Shown here one piece after another: positions 1 through 5,997 of a stretch of DNA of 11,083 nt. Positions within the stretch are counted from its first letter, which is position 1; each line of letters begins with the position of its first letter. The notes under the pieces were generated by a model. That model saw only the letters and a list, made by a program, of their open reading frames with translations. It was not told the origin of the DNA and searched no databases. A program made the position numbers and the translations under genes. The stretch spans positions 1 to 11,083 of the forward strand of contig JAJRVC010000465.1 in assembly GCA_024277475.1 (NCBI GenBank), written 5' to 3'. Origin of the DNA: Deltaproteobacteria bacterium. GTDB lineage: Bacteria; Desulfobacterota; Desulfobacteria; Desulfobacterales; JAFDCJ01.

Positions 1-172
1 AATGGCCCTTTTTCCTCTGAGCGGCGTTCTCCGCGGGTTTACGTCTGCGAAGTACGAAAAGTACGTCTCAACGTAAACCCTTGTGCGGCCTTGCTCAGAG
101 AAAAAATTGCTCATTTCTGAATTGGAAACTTACGCCAGTGCTCATGGATAAAAAAGGCTTCGTGGACGGGCA
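1..172. repeat. 172-base intergenic repeat, copy 1 (may continue beyond the left edge)
   Basis: Positions 1-172 match 3610-3781 in the same orientation with only five differences that I count (at 54, 95, 142, 154 and 166) and no gaps. The unit is built of nested inverted repeats: outer arms 15-22 and 93-100 (CTCTGAGC/GCTCAGAG), inner arms 35-44 and 71-80 (GGGTTTACGT/ACGTAAACCC), and a small GTAC hairpin at 52-55/61-64 with a GAAAA loop. It ends 4 bases beyond the stop codon of the carboxyltransferase at 177. I see no protein coding in it and no T-run after the stems on either strand, so it is not an obvious intrinsic terminator. It resembles small non-autonomous palindromic intergenic repeats; the exact family is not recognised. 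The left boundary is unknown because the window starts inside or exactly at it. Confidence 0.9.
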
Positions 173-176
173 ATAT

Positions 177-1739
177 CTATGGCCTGACACCATTTTTCTG
201 CGTGGGCCCCAGCTCGGTTTTAAGATAGTTCTGAGCTGCCTCGATGAAATTGCACAAGCGCAACCGGGTCTCTCGTGGATCAATGATATCCTCAAGGGCA
301 AAAGCTTCTGCGGTGCGGAAAGGAGACTCATATGTTCGAATTTCCGTCTCGATTTCCTCCCTGCGCTTATCAGGATCATCACTGGCCTCGATTTCGCGTT
401 TGAAGGAAGCTGCAACCCCTCCCTCAATTGGTATGGACCCGAACTCAGCAGAAGGCCATGCAATTCGGTAGCACAATCGGTTGTTGACATAATTCAACGC
501 GCCGGCCATACCGTAACACTTATGGATGATGACGGTAAGCCGGGGAACGGTGGCCTGCATCCCGATGTACATGGCCCGCATACCGGCCCGCAGGGTGCCC
601 ATGGCTTCAGCCTTGGGACCGATCATGAATCCGGGTACATCCACCAAAAAGATCAAGGGGATATGAAATTGGTCACATACTTCACAAAAATGCCCCATTT
701 TGTCGGAATCCTTTGCATCCGGAGCACCCGCATTGACCTTGGGATTGTTGGCCACGATGCCGACAGGGTAGCCATTTAGTCTTGCTAAGCCGGTGATGGC
801 AGCGGGGCCGAACGTTGGCTGGATTTCGAAAAAGCTGTGGCGATCAAAGACCAGTTCTATGATCCGCCGCATATCGTAAGGTTTCATCCGGTTGCGGGGA
901 ACAATGGACAGCAGTTCTTCTTCCCGGCGATCTGGGGGGTCACCGGTTGCCTTGTAAGGCGGCATTTCCCAGACATTTTGGGGCATGTAGCTCAAAAAAC
1001 GCTTGATCTGGGCCAGGGCCTCTTCCTCGGAATCGGCAGCGTTGTCAATGGAACCGGCAGTGTCCACTGCAATATGGGCCCCACCTAACTCTTCCTTATT
1101 GATGTCCTCGCTTAGTGCTCGTTCGACCACCGGAGGGCCGGCTGCAAAAAGCTGGGACGTGCCCCGCACCATAACGGAAAAATGAGACATGACAGCGCGT
1201 CCGGCCGGCCCACCGGCAGTAGCTCCCAGCACTGCCGACACGACCGGCACCATCCCCAGCAGCTGCATACCGCGCTCATAACCATCTTTGGCCGGAAGGC
1301 GTTTAAATTTGGATTTTATAGCCGATGCGACATTGGCCCCGGTCCCATCAATCAGGTTGATCATCGGAATCCGGAACTCCCGGGCCATATCCTCTACAAA
1401 TCCACCCTGTCCCCCTTTTCGGCGCGCAAGGCCGGCGCTGGATCCGCCGCGTACCGTGAAATCCTCTCCGCCGACGGCCACCCAGCGCCCATCAATTTTG
1501 CCCATGCCCATGACATAAGGGGCAGGGACAATATCTTTGAACTTGCCGTCTTCCCAGGTGGCAGACCCTGCCAGTTGTCCGACCTCCTGAAAAGATCCGC
1601 TATCAAGCAATTTTGGGATCCTCTCCCTAATTGTTAGCTTACCCTGCCGGTGATGACGTTCCACCCGCTCCTTGCCTCCAAGTGAAAGGCTTTTTTTGCG
1701 ACGCAGATTGAGTTCTTCTACTTCTGGTTCCCAACTCAT
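177..1739 (-). CDS. Acyl-CoA carboxylase/decarboxylase carboxyltransferase subunit (copy 1)
   Basis: 520 aa, the normal length for the PccB/MmdA/GcdA family of biotin-dependent carboxyltransferase subunits, which move a carboxyl group between carboxybiotin and an acyl-CoA in the cytoplasm. Two crotonase-like halves are visible. The N-terminal half has GTGANV at 132-137, a divergent version of the usual GSGGARI, and GATAGGPAG at 172-180, which keeps the AGG of the CoA-side oxyanion hole. The C-terminal half has DVPGF at 367-371, KCYGMAG at 407-413 and AWPSAE at 427-432. The ATG at 1739 is preceded by GGGAGG 8 bases away. The gene lies 92 bases downstream of a GntR regulator on the same strand and probably shares its transcript. 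No biotin carboxylase or biotin carrier is adjacent in the window. Family is certain; substrate and direction (carboxylation or decarboxylation) are unknown. It is clearly diverged from the second carboxyltransferase at 8531-10066. Confidence 0.93.
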   Translation of the reverse strand: MSWEPEVEELNLRRKKSLSLGGKERVERHHRQGKLTIRERIPKLLDSGSFQEVGQLAGSATWEDGKFKDIVPAPYVMGMGKIDGRWVAVGGEDFTVRGGSSAGLARRKGGQGGFVEDMAREFRIPMINLIDGTGANVASAIKSKFKRLPAKDGYERGMQLLGMVPVVSAVLGATAGGPAGRAVMSHFSVMVRGTSQLFAAGPPVVERALSEDINKEELGGAHIAVDTAGSIDNAADSEEEALAQIKRFLSYMPQNVWEMPPYKATGDPPDRREEELLSIVPRNRMKPYDMRRIIELVFDRHSFFEIQPTFGPAAITGLARLNGYPVGIVANNPKVNAGAPDAKDSDKMGHFCEVCDQFHIPLIFLVDVPGFMIGPKAEAMGTLRAGMRAMYIGMQATVPRLTVIIHKCYGMAGALNYVNNRLCYRIAWPSAEFGSIPIEGGVAASFKREIEASDDPDKRREEIETEIRTYESPFRTAEAFALEDIIDPRETRLRLCNFIEAAQNYLKTELGPTQKNGVRP

Positions 1740-1831
1740 TTGTACGACCTCCCTTTTTCACTTACTCATTGTTAAATTCGATGATTAAAACAGAACAATT
1801 ATCCCGCAACTGATTTTCTGTTGACCCGTGT

Positions 1832-2494
1832 TCAAAGAACCCATTTTTCGTATTTTTTGAGATATTCCAGGGCACTGCGCAGGTTGGATCTTTTCATTTC
1901 TTCAGCCCGGATAGGATCACCAGCCATGAGGGCCTCGATAACCTTGCGATGCTCTTTGACACCCTGCTCAATCCGCCCGGGGAGAATTATAATACGTCGT
2001 TGAACAATTCGAATTTTTACATAGATGGAATCAATTAATTTGGACAGTTCGCTACTTTGAGCAGCGGCAACTGTACGTTTGCGAAGCTCGGTAATTAACT
2101 CCAGATAGTCTTCGTAACGTCTGTTTCTGATCATATGATCAGCTGGTTCCCCAAATTTTGTTGCAAGGTTCTTCCAATCCTTGGCGGTGGTCTTTTGGGC
2201 CGCCAAACGAGCCGATAACCCCTCAAGGACTTCTCGTATCTCCAGAATTTCAAACAAAGAATTCAGATCGATTCTAGAAACAATTGTTCCCCTGTGGGGC
2301 TGTTTCTCAACCAGTCCTTGTGTCTCAAGATCGGCGAGTACCCCTCGGACCACAGACCTACTCACATTAAATTCGCGTGATAAATCTTCCTCTATTAATT
2401 TAGCTCCCGGTGGGATATCGCGGTCAGTAATGCGCTCCTTTAAAATAGATAGTATATCCAATCTGTTATTCCGATTTGTTTTTTTTGTTTTCAC
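1832..2494 (-). CDS. GntR family transcriptional regulator, FCD subfamily (copy 1)
   Basis: Starting at GTG 2494 the protein has 220 aa. A winged helix-turn-helix covers about residues 11-75 (PPGAKLIEEDL, FNVSRSVVRGVLADLETQGLV, then the RGTIV wing) and an all-helical FCD ligand-binding domain covers about 80-215. FCD regulators usually repress nearby catabolic genes and are released by a carboxylate or CoA-ester effector. I chose GTG 2494 over the upstream ATG at 2581 because AGAGAGG sits 5 bases before the GTG, the extra 29 residues come from AT-rich promoter-like DNA, and the resulting length fits the 222-aa paralogue at 10268-10936. The two paralogues agree at roughly half their positions by eye, including the identical block QRRIIILPGRI and the C-terminal WVL. 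Of the usual FCD metal ligands (Asp, His, His, His), only Asp129 and His182 are apparent. It is the likely regulator of the carboxyltransferase downstream. Confidence 0.92.
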   Translation of the reverse strand: MKTKKTNRNNRLDILSILKERITDRDIPPGAKLIEEDLSREFNVSRSVVRGVLADLETQGLVEKQPHRGTIVSRIDLNSLFEILEIREVLEGLSARLAAQKTTAKDWKNLATKFGEPADHMIRNRRYEDYLELITELRKRTVAAAQSSELSKLIDSIYVKIRIVQRRIIILPGRIEQGVKEHRKVIEALMAGDPIRAEEMKRSNLRSALEYLKKYEKWVL

Positions 2495-2499
2495 AAAAA

Positions 2500-2506
2500 C
2501 CTCTCT
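2500..2506 (-). promoter_or_regulatory. Ribosome binding site fixing the GTG start of the GntR regulator
   Basis: On the minus strand AGAGAGG lies 5 bases upstream of the GTG at 2494. The longer reading frame from ATG 2581 has no comparable site and would translate the promoter region. Confidence 0.65.
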
Positions 2507-2536
2507 TTTAAAAAAAACAATTATGTATACCTTAAC

Positions 2537-2574
2537 TAATACAATATTAAATACATAAAGTAATACAATATTGT
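2537..2574. promoter_or_regulatory. Candidate operator: repeated TAATACAATATT with a perfect palindrome
   Basis: The 12-mer TAATACAATATT occurs at 2537-2548 and again at 2561-2572, 24 bases apart. The second copy overlaps a perfect palindrome ACAATATTGT at 2565-2574, which falls between the proposed -35 and -10. A further GTATAC palindrome lies at 2525-2530, closer to the start codon. Position and symmetry fit binding sites for an autoregulating dimeric repressor such as the encoded GntR protein, but AT-rich DNA produces such words by chance. Confidence 0.35.
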
Positions 2575-2581
2575 TTGTCAA
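2553..2581 (-). promoter_or_regulatory. Candidate sigma-70-type promoter of the GntR regulator
   Basis: A perfect TTGACA (-35) lies at 2576-2581 on the minus strand, followed after 17 bases by a weak -10-like TTATGT at 2553-2558. The DNA around it is strongly AT-rich, and the regulator's GTG is about 60 bases downstream. The -35 is convincing; the -10 assignment is uncertain. Confidence 0.4.
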
Positions 2582-2784
2582 TTATTTTTTTAAAATTTAG
2601 AAGAATTTTTCAATAGAGAGGTTAAAGATGGGGAGACGCGGACATACTATTTAAAAAGTCCCTATAGCCGGCTTGTTGTTTTATTAGGTTCCGCAATAGA
2701 AAATTTTTACAATAATATTTTCCCAACCCTGCCAGGTTGACAAAAGGGGTTTATTAGAATTTGCGGCTTTGCAAAACCGAGTCG

Positions 2785-3537
2785 TCACATTGTCAGACTT
2801 TTGATAATATTCATCAGTCCCGATAAGCCAATAAAAGAAAATACAATTGTCACATACATGCGGTTTGAAATTCGATGGGTAACCAAATGACCGAGGACGG
2901 CGAATACAACAACCAGCGGGAAATTTATGGTCGCAATCCGAAAAATTTCCAGTGTAATACTTCTGCCAAAAACAAAAATACTAAACAGACGCCAAAGGGT
3001 TGCCGCCAGGAAAACTACCTGGAGTGTTCCTTTGGCATCGGCTGTATTTTTATGCTGTGAATAGATAAACAAGGCAAAAGGCGGTCCCGGAGCCGTAAAA
3101 CCGCCTGCTAAAAAACCGCCCAAAACACCGGCGACAACCCCATAGCCCAGGTGCAACGGCTTTTTGAAAACAGGTCGAAGCAATTGGTTGACTGCAAATA
3201 CAATCAATACCACACCCAAAAGCAGTCTGAAGGCAGGCTTGTTGCCAAAGGTCAAGATGAACCAATAGCCAAGGGGCACACCGCCAATCTCGCCTGCTAA
3301 AATGACACCAACCAGCTTCCAGTTGATCCGAAAGTCTTTACGACCTGCAAAAATGATGGTGCAATTGAGCACAACCAGGAGCAAATTGATAACAACGGTT
3401 GCCCGCTCAAGGTCCCAGGGTGTAAATCCGACACCGGCAATCGCAATGATGCCGAATCCCAAGCCCATGAACCCCTGGCTAAAAGCGGAAAAAACCACAA
3501 TCAACCCAAAAAACGGCAAATATCGAGCATCCAGCAT
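2785..3537 (-). CDS. TauE/SafE family membrane exporter (putative sulfite or organic anion permease)
   Basis: 250 aa, very hydrophobic, with about eight predicted membrane segments, the usual size for the TauE/SafE family. The family signature appears twice, once per half, as glycine-rich reentrant-type motifs: SQGFMGLGFG at 20-29 and GGFLAGGFTAPGPPF at 140-154. Characterised members export sulfite or sulfoacetate or move other small anions; many have no known substrate. The ATG at 3537 has no clear Shine-Dalgarno sequence, so translation may be weak or the start may differ slightly. The gene lies on the same strand as its neighbours but is separated by 418 bases of repeats from the transport operon upstream and by 290 bases, including an apparent promoter, from the GntR gene downstream. 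It is therefore probably its own transcription unit. A link to sulfonate metabolism is possible but nothing else here supports it. Confidence 0.88.
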   Translation of the reverse strand: MLDARYLPFFGLIVVFSAFSQGFMGLGFGIIAIAGVGFTPWDLERATVVINLLLVVLNCTIIFAGRKDFRINWKLVGVILAGEIGGVPLGYWFILTFGNKPAFRLLLGVVLIVFAVNQLLRPVFKKPLHLGYGVVAGVLGGFLAGGFTAPGPPFALFIYSQHKNTADAKGTLQVVFLAATLWRLFSIFVFGRSITLEIFRIATINFPLVVVFAVLGHLVTHRISNRMYVTIVFSFIGLSGLMNIIKSLTM

Positions 3538-3609
3538 TGGATTATTTTAGAAACTATTTTTAAAACTTGTCCGGATTGGGTCTGCCTTATTAAGTAGTTT
3601 CCATCCATA

Positions 3610-3781
3610 AATGGCCCTTTTTCCTCTGAGCGGCGTTCTCCGCGGGTTTACGTCTGCGAAGTCCGAAAAGTACGTCTCAACGTAAACCCTTGTGCGGCCT
3701 TGCCCAGAGAAAAAATTGCTCATTTCTGAATTGGAAACTTACGCCAGTGCCCATGGATAAAATAGGCTTCGTGGATGGGCA
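3610..3781. repeat. 172-base intergenic repeat, copy 2
   Basis: Direct-orientation copy of 1-172. Its inner stem 3644-3653/3680-3689 is intact, but two other stems are each spoiled by one substitution compared with copy 1: GTCC instead of GTAC at 3661-3664, and GCCCAGAG instead of GCTCAGAG at 3702-3709. In contrast, a third hairpin is perfect only here: AGTGCCCAT at 3746-3754 pairs with ATGGGCACT at 3775-3783, the last two bases lying just outside the shared block. Together the copies bracket the exporter, the GntR regulator and the carboxyltransferase. Confidence 0.92.
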
Positions 3782-3797
3782 CTAAGGGCTCACTCAA

Positions 3798-3930
3798 AAA
3801 TAACTTCACATTTTGGACGCCGATCCATCCCGTCCCGCTGCGTTGCGGAAGCTCGAAATATGCTTGATGTTCCTGTGCTTCCGTGCCTTGCGGGCCGGGG
3901 GCCTCAACTTCCAAAATTGTGAATTTATTT
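3798..3930. repeat. 133-base palindromic element with about 20-base terminal inverted repeats
   Basis: Positions 3798-3817 are the reverse complement of 3910-3930 with one mismatch and one single-base gap. Inside, CCCGC at 3834-3838 pairs with GCGGG at 3890-3894, and CGGAAGC at 3846-3852 pairs with GCTTCCG at 3877-3883, so the whole unit could fold as one long interrupted hairpin. It encodes nothing recognisable. The form fits a miniature inverted-repeat element (MITE-like) or a structured intergenic repeat. No second copy is present in this window, so its mobility cannot be judged, and I see no clear target-site duplication. Confidence 0.65.
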
Positions 3931-3955
3931 CTTCGTAAACCCTAAGGTAAGACGA

Positions 3956-5896
3956 CTACTGCCGATCTGCTCTTGAATCAATTGCTGAAATGCTTAAACG
4001 ATTACTTTGGATTCGCTGCCAGATTATCAGGCTCCCAATGAAAAGCACCCCGATCAGATCGCTTGCCACACCTGGAATTATTAATATCAAGGCCACTGCT
4101 ATAATTACCACTCGAAGAAACACGGTGACAGGCAACCGATAATAGCCGACGGTACCGATGGCAAAAAGGTATGCTGAGATCCAGGTAACAATTATGGTTT
4201 CAATGATGTTGAACCAATTTCCAAGAAACAAAATGGAGGGGCGATATATAAAGAAAAAGGGAATGATATATTTCATTATCGCCAATCGAATGGATACACC
4301 AGCCACTTTTAGCCAGTTGGCCTGGGCGATCGTTGCAGCTGCAAAGACAGCCGTACAAACCGGCGGAGTGAGCCCGGAGAGGATAGCGCAGTAAAAAATA
4401 AACATATGGGCTGACAGAAGATTGACTCCCATCATGTTAAGGGCGGGCCCCACAACCGAAGCGGCCAAAACATAAGCTGCGGTTGTCGGAATACCCATGC
4501 CCATAATGAGACTGACGACGGCGGCCAGGACCAAGGCCAGAAACACGCTGTTCGCACTGGCCCCGATGATTAGTTCACTCAGTTTGATGCCCAGTCCGGT
4601 CAATGAAACCATGGAGATGACGATCTGCGCACAGATCAATAGGGTAACCACCGTTACCATGCCTTTCCCGGCCTGCTCCACACCTGCGAGAAGAACCTTG
4701 CATCTTTCTAAAAATTGCTTTTTTGAGTAAGACCCGGTGAACATAAACAAACCCAGGTTAGTCATAATACCGAAAAAGGCGGCTTTGGTAGGAGTATGAC
4801 CCATTAACATACTCGTCAGAAGCACACCGATAGTCAACACCAGGGGACCGCTGGAGCGAAAATTTATCACCGAACGGACTGTGGGAATATCTTCCGGCGG
4901 TACGCGTTTTAAACCGGTTTTACGGGCCTCGAGATCGATACTGATCCAGACACAGGTATAAAACAGGAAAGCCGGTACAGTTGCTGCCAAGGCGATCTTT
5001 AAATATGGCTGACCGATTAACTCACTCATAATAAAGGCACCGGCACCCATGATCGGCGGCGTTATTTGTCCACCCGAAGAGGCCGTGGCTTCCACTCCAC
5101 CAGCGAATTCATCTCTGTAGCCCAATCGTTTCATCATAGGGATGGTGAAATTGCCGGTTGTGGCCACATTGGCAATCGCGGCACCCGAAAGCATCCCGAA
5201 CAGGCCACTGGCTACGGTGGCGACCTTTGCTGCACCACCATATGAGCGGCCGCCGAGCAACAAAGCAATTTTCATAAAACTATCAGCGCCTCCGGTGGTA
5301 AGCAAGATAGCGCCGAAAATGATAAAAGCCGCTACCAGGGTAGCCGAAATGCCCGTCAGAACACCCCACAACCCCTCCGGCCCAAGATACAGGTATTCGA
5401 TGACATACTGGTAGCTAAAACCGGCATGGCCCCAATTACCAGGTATGTTACCACCTAAAAGGGCATATCCCATGGTCGCAGAGGCCAAGAGAGGTAGTGT
5501 TATACCAGTGGCCCTTCGTGCTGCTTCGAGTACCAGCAGGATAAGTACCCCGCCCATGACCAATTCACGGGGCATGGCTTCCAGACCGATGCTTTCCATC
5601 AGTCTGTCGTAGCTGAAAACGATGTAAATACATAAAATTGCTGAAACCAAGGCCAATAAAATGTTGGGTATACTTGGTCGTCCCCTTGGTTTGCCCCTGA
5701 AAGCCGGTAAGATCAAAAAGCATAAAACCAGACAAAAGGCGGCGTGAATTGACCTCTGAATCATACTGGGATATTGCCCGAATCCGGCAGTGTAAATCTG
5801 AAAGAGGGTGAACAAAATGCAAACCAGGCTAATCACCCATCGCCAAAAAGGGTTCGTCTGTTCTGAAGATAAATTTGCGTGGCTATCAGCGCTCAT
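3956..5896 (-). CDS. TRAP transporter fused 4TM/12TM permease subunit
   Basis: 646 aa, almost wholly hydrophobic, matching the fused TRAP permeases in which the small (DctQ-like) and large (DctM-like) membrane subunits form one chain. Such proteins use a sodium or proton gradient to import a solute delivered by a TAXI-type periplasmic protein. The DctM-type landmarks are clear: GMLSGAAIANVATTGNFTIP at 234-253, GVEATASSGGQITPPIMGAG at 267-286, GMGIPTTAAYVLAASVVGPAL at 466-486 in part, and SGLTPPVCTAVFAAATIA at 507-524. The first roughly 130 residues hold the extra N-terminal helices. ATG 5896 follows GGAAGA 4 bases away. It lies 101 bases downstream of the TAXI binding-protein gene, its natural partner, with a strong hairpin between them. 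No separate small permease subunit is needed or seen. Substrate is unknown; carboxylates are typical for the family. Confidence 0.95.
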   Translation of the reverse strand: MSADSHANLSSEQTNPFWRWVISLVCILFTLFQIYTAGFGQYPSMIQRSIHAAFCLVLCFLILPAFRGKPRGRPSIPNILLALVSAILCIYIVFSYDRLMESIGLEAMPRELVMGGVLILLVLEAARRATGITLPLLASATMGYALLGGNIPGNWGHAGFSYQYVIEYLYLGPEGLWGVLTGISATLVAAFIIFGAILLTTGGADSFMKIALLLGGRSYGGAAKVATVASGLFGMLSGAAIANVATTGNFTIPMMKRLGYRDEFAGGVEATASSGGQITPPIMGAGAFIMSELIGQPYLKIALAATVPAFLFYTCVWISIDLEARKTGLKRVPPEDIPTVRSVINFRSSGPLVLTIGVLLTSMLMGHTPTKAAFFGIMTNLGLFMFTGSYSKKQFLERCKVLLAGVEQAGKGMVTVVTLLICAQIVISMVSLTGLGIKLSELIIGASANSVFLALVLAAVVSLIMGMGIPTTAAYVLAASVVGPALNMMGVNLLSAHMFIFYCAILSGLTPPVCTAVFAAATIAQANWLKVAGVSIRLAIMKYIIPFFFIYRPSILFLGNWFNIIETIIVTWISAYLFAIGTVGYYRLPVTVFLRVVIIAVALILIIPGVASDLIGVLFIGSLIIWQRIQSNRLSISAIDSRADRQ

Positions 5897-5954
5897 ATGA
5901 TCTTCCGTTTTTATAAAACGCGCATGAAAATTTATGGTATCGGAAACGAATGCA

Positions 5955-5989
5955 TGACTGCCCCGTCCTTTAAGAGACCAGGGCAGTCA
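5955..5989 (-). promoter_or_regulatory. Intercistronic hairpin between binding-protein and permease genes
   Basis: TGACTGCCC at 5955-5963 is the exact reverse complement of GGGCAGTCA at 5981-5989, giving a 9-bp stem with a 17-base loop, starting 8 bases past the binding-protein stop codon. No T-run follows on the minus strand, so it is not a classical terminator. A weaker 6-bp hairpin (5906-5920) follows near the permease ribosome binding site. Such a stem could protect the upstream message and give more binding protein than permease; this role is inferred. Confidence 0.5.
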
Positions 5990-5997
5990 GGTCGAGG

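Larger units (their letters stand above)
3538..3955. other. Gene-free spacer made mostly of two repeat elements
   Basis: This 418-base stretch between the exporter start and the TRAP permease stop holds no credible gene. From left to right it contains about 70 unique bases that should carry the exporter's promoter (none is convincing), the 172-base repeat (3610-3781), a 16-base joint, the 133-base palindromic element (3798-3930) and about 25 bases up to the permease stop codon. A short reading frame at 3720-3914 simply crosses the repeats. The words GGGTTTACG (3644-3652) and CGTAAACCC (3681-3689, and again 3934-3942) recur in it. Confidence 0.8.

Noticed and set aside
15..106. Repeat stems read as an intrinsic terminator for carboxyltransferase 1
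   Set aside because: On the minus strand the stem is preceded, not followed, by the T-run (complement of 101-106), and it ends in purines, so it does not fit a terminator in the gene's direction.
81..779. Plus-strand 232-codon reading frame
   Set aside because: It starts within the 172-base repeat and runs antisense over the well-supported carboxyltransferase; its translation has no recognisable domain.
2495..2581. N-terminal 29-residue extension of the first GntR regulator
   Set aside because: It would translate the AT-rich promoter and operator region; the GTG at 2494 has a good ribosome binding site and matches the paralogue's length.
1..3781. CRISPR array or insertion sequence from the repeated 172 bases
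   Set aside because: Only two copies 3.6 kb apart, no regular spacers, no transposase or Cas-like gene anywhere in the window.
3720..3914. Minus-strand 64-codon reading frame in the spacer
   Set aside because: It crosses both repeat elements, has low-complexity composition and no convincing ribosome binding site.
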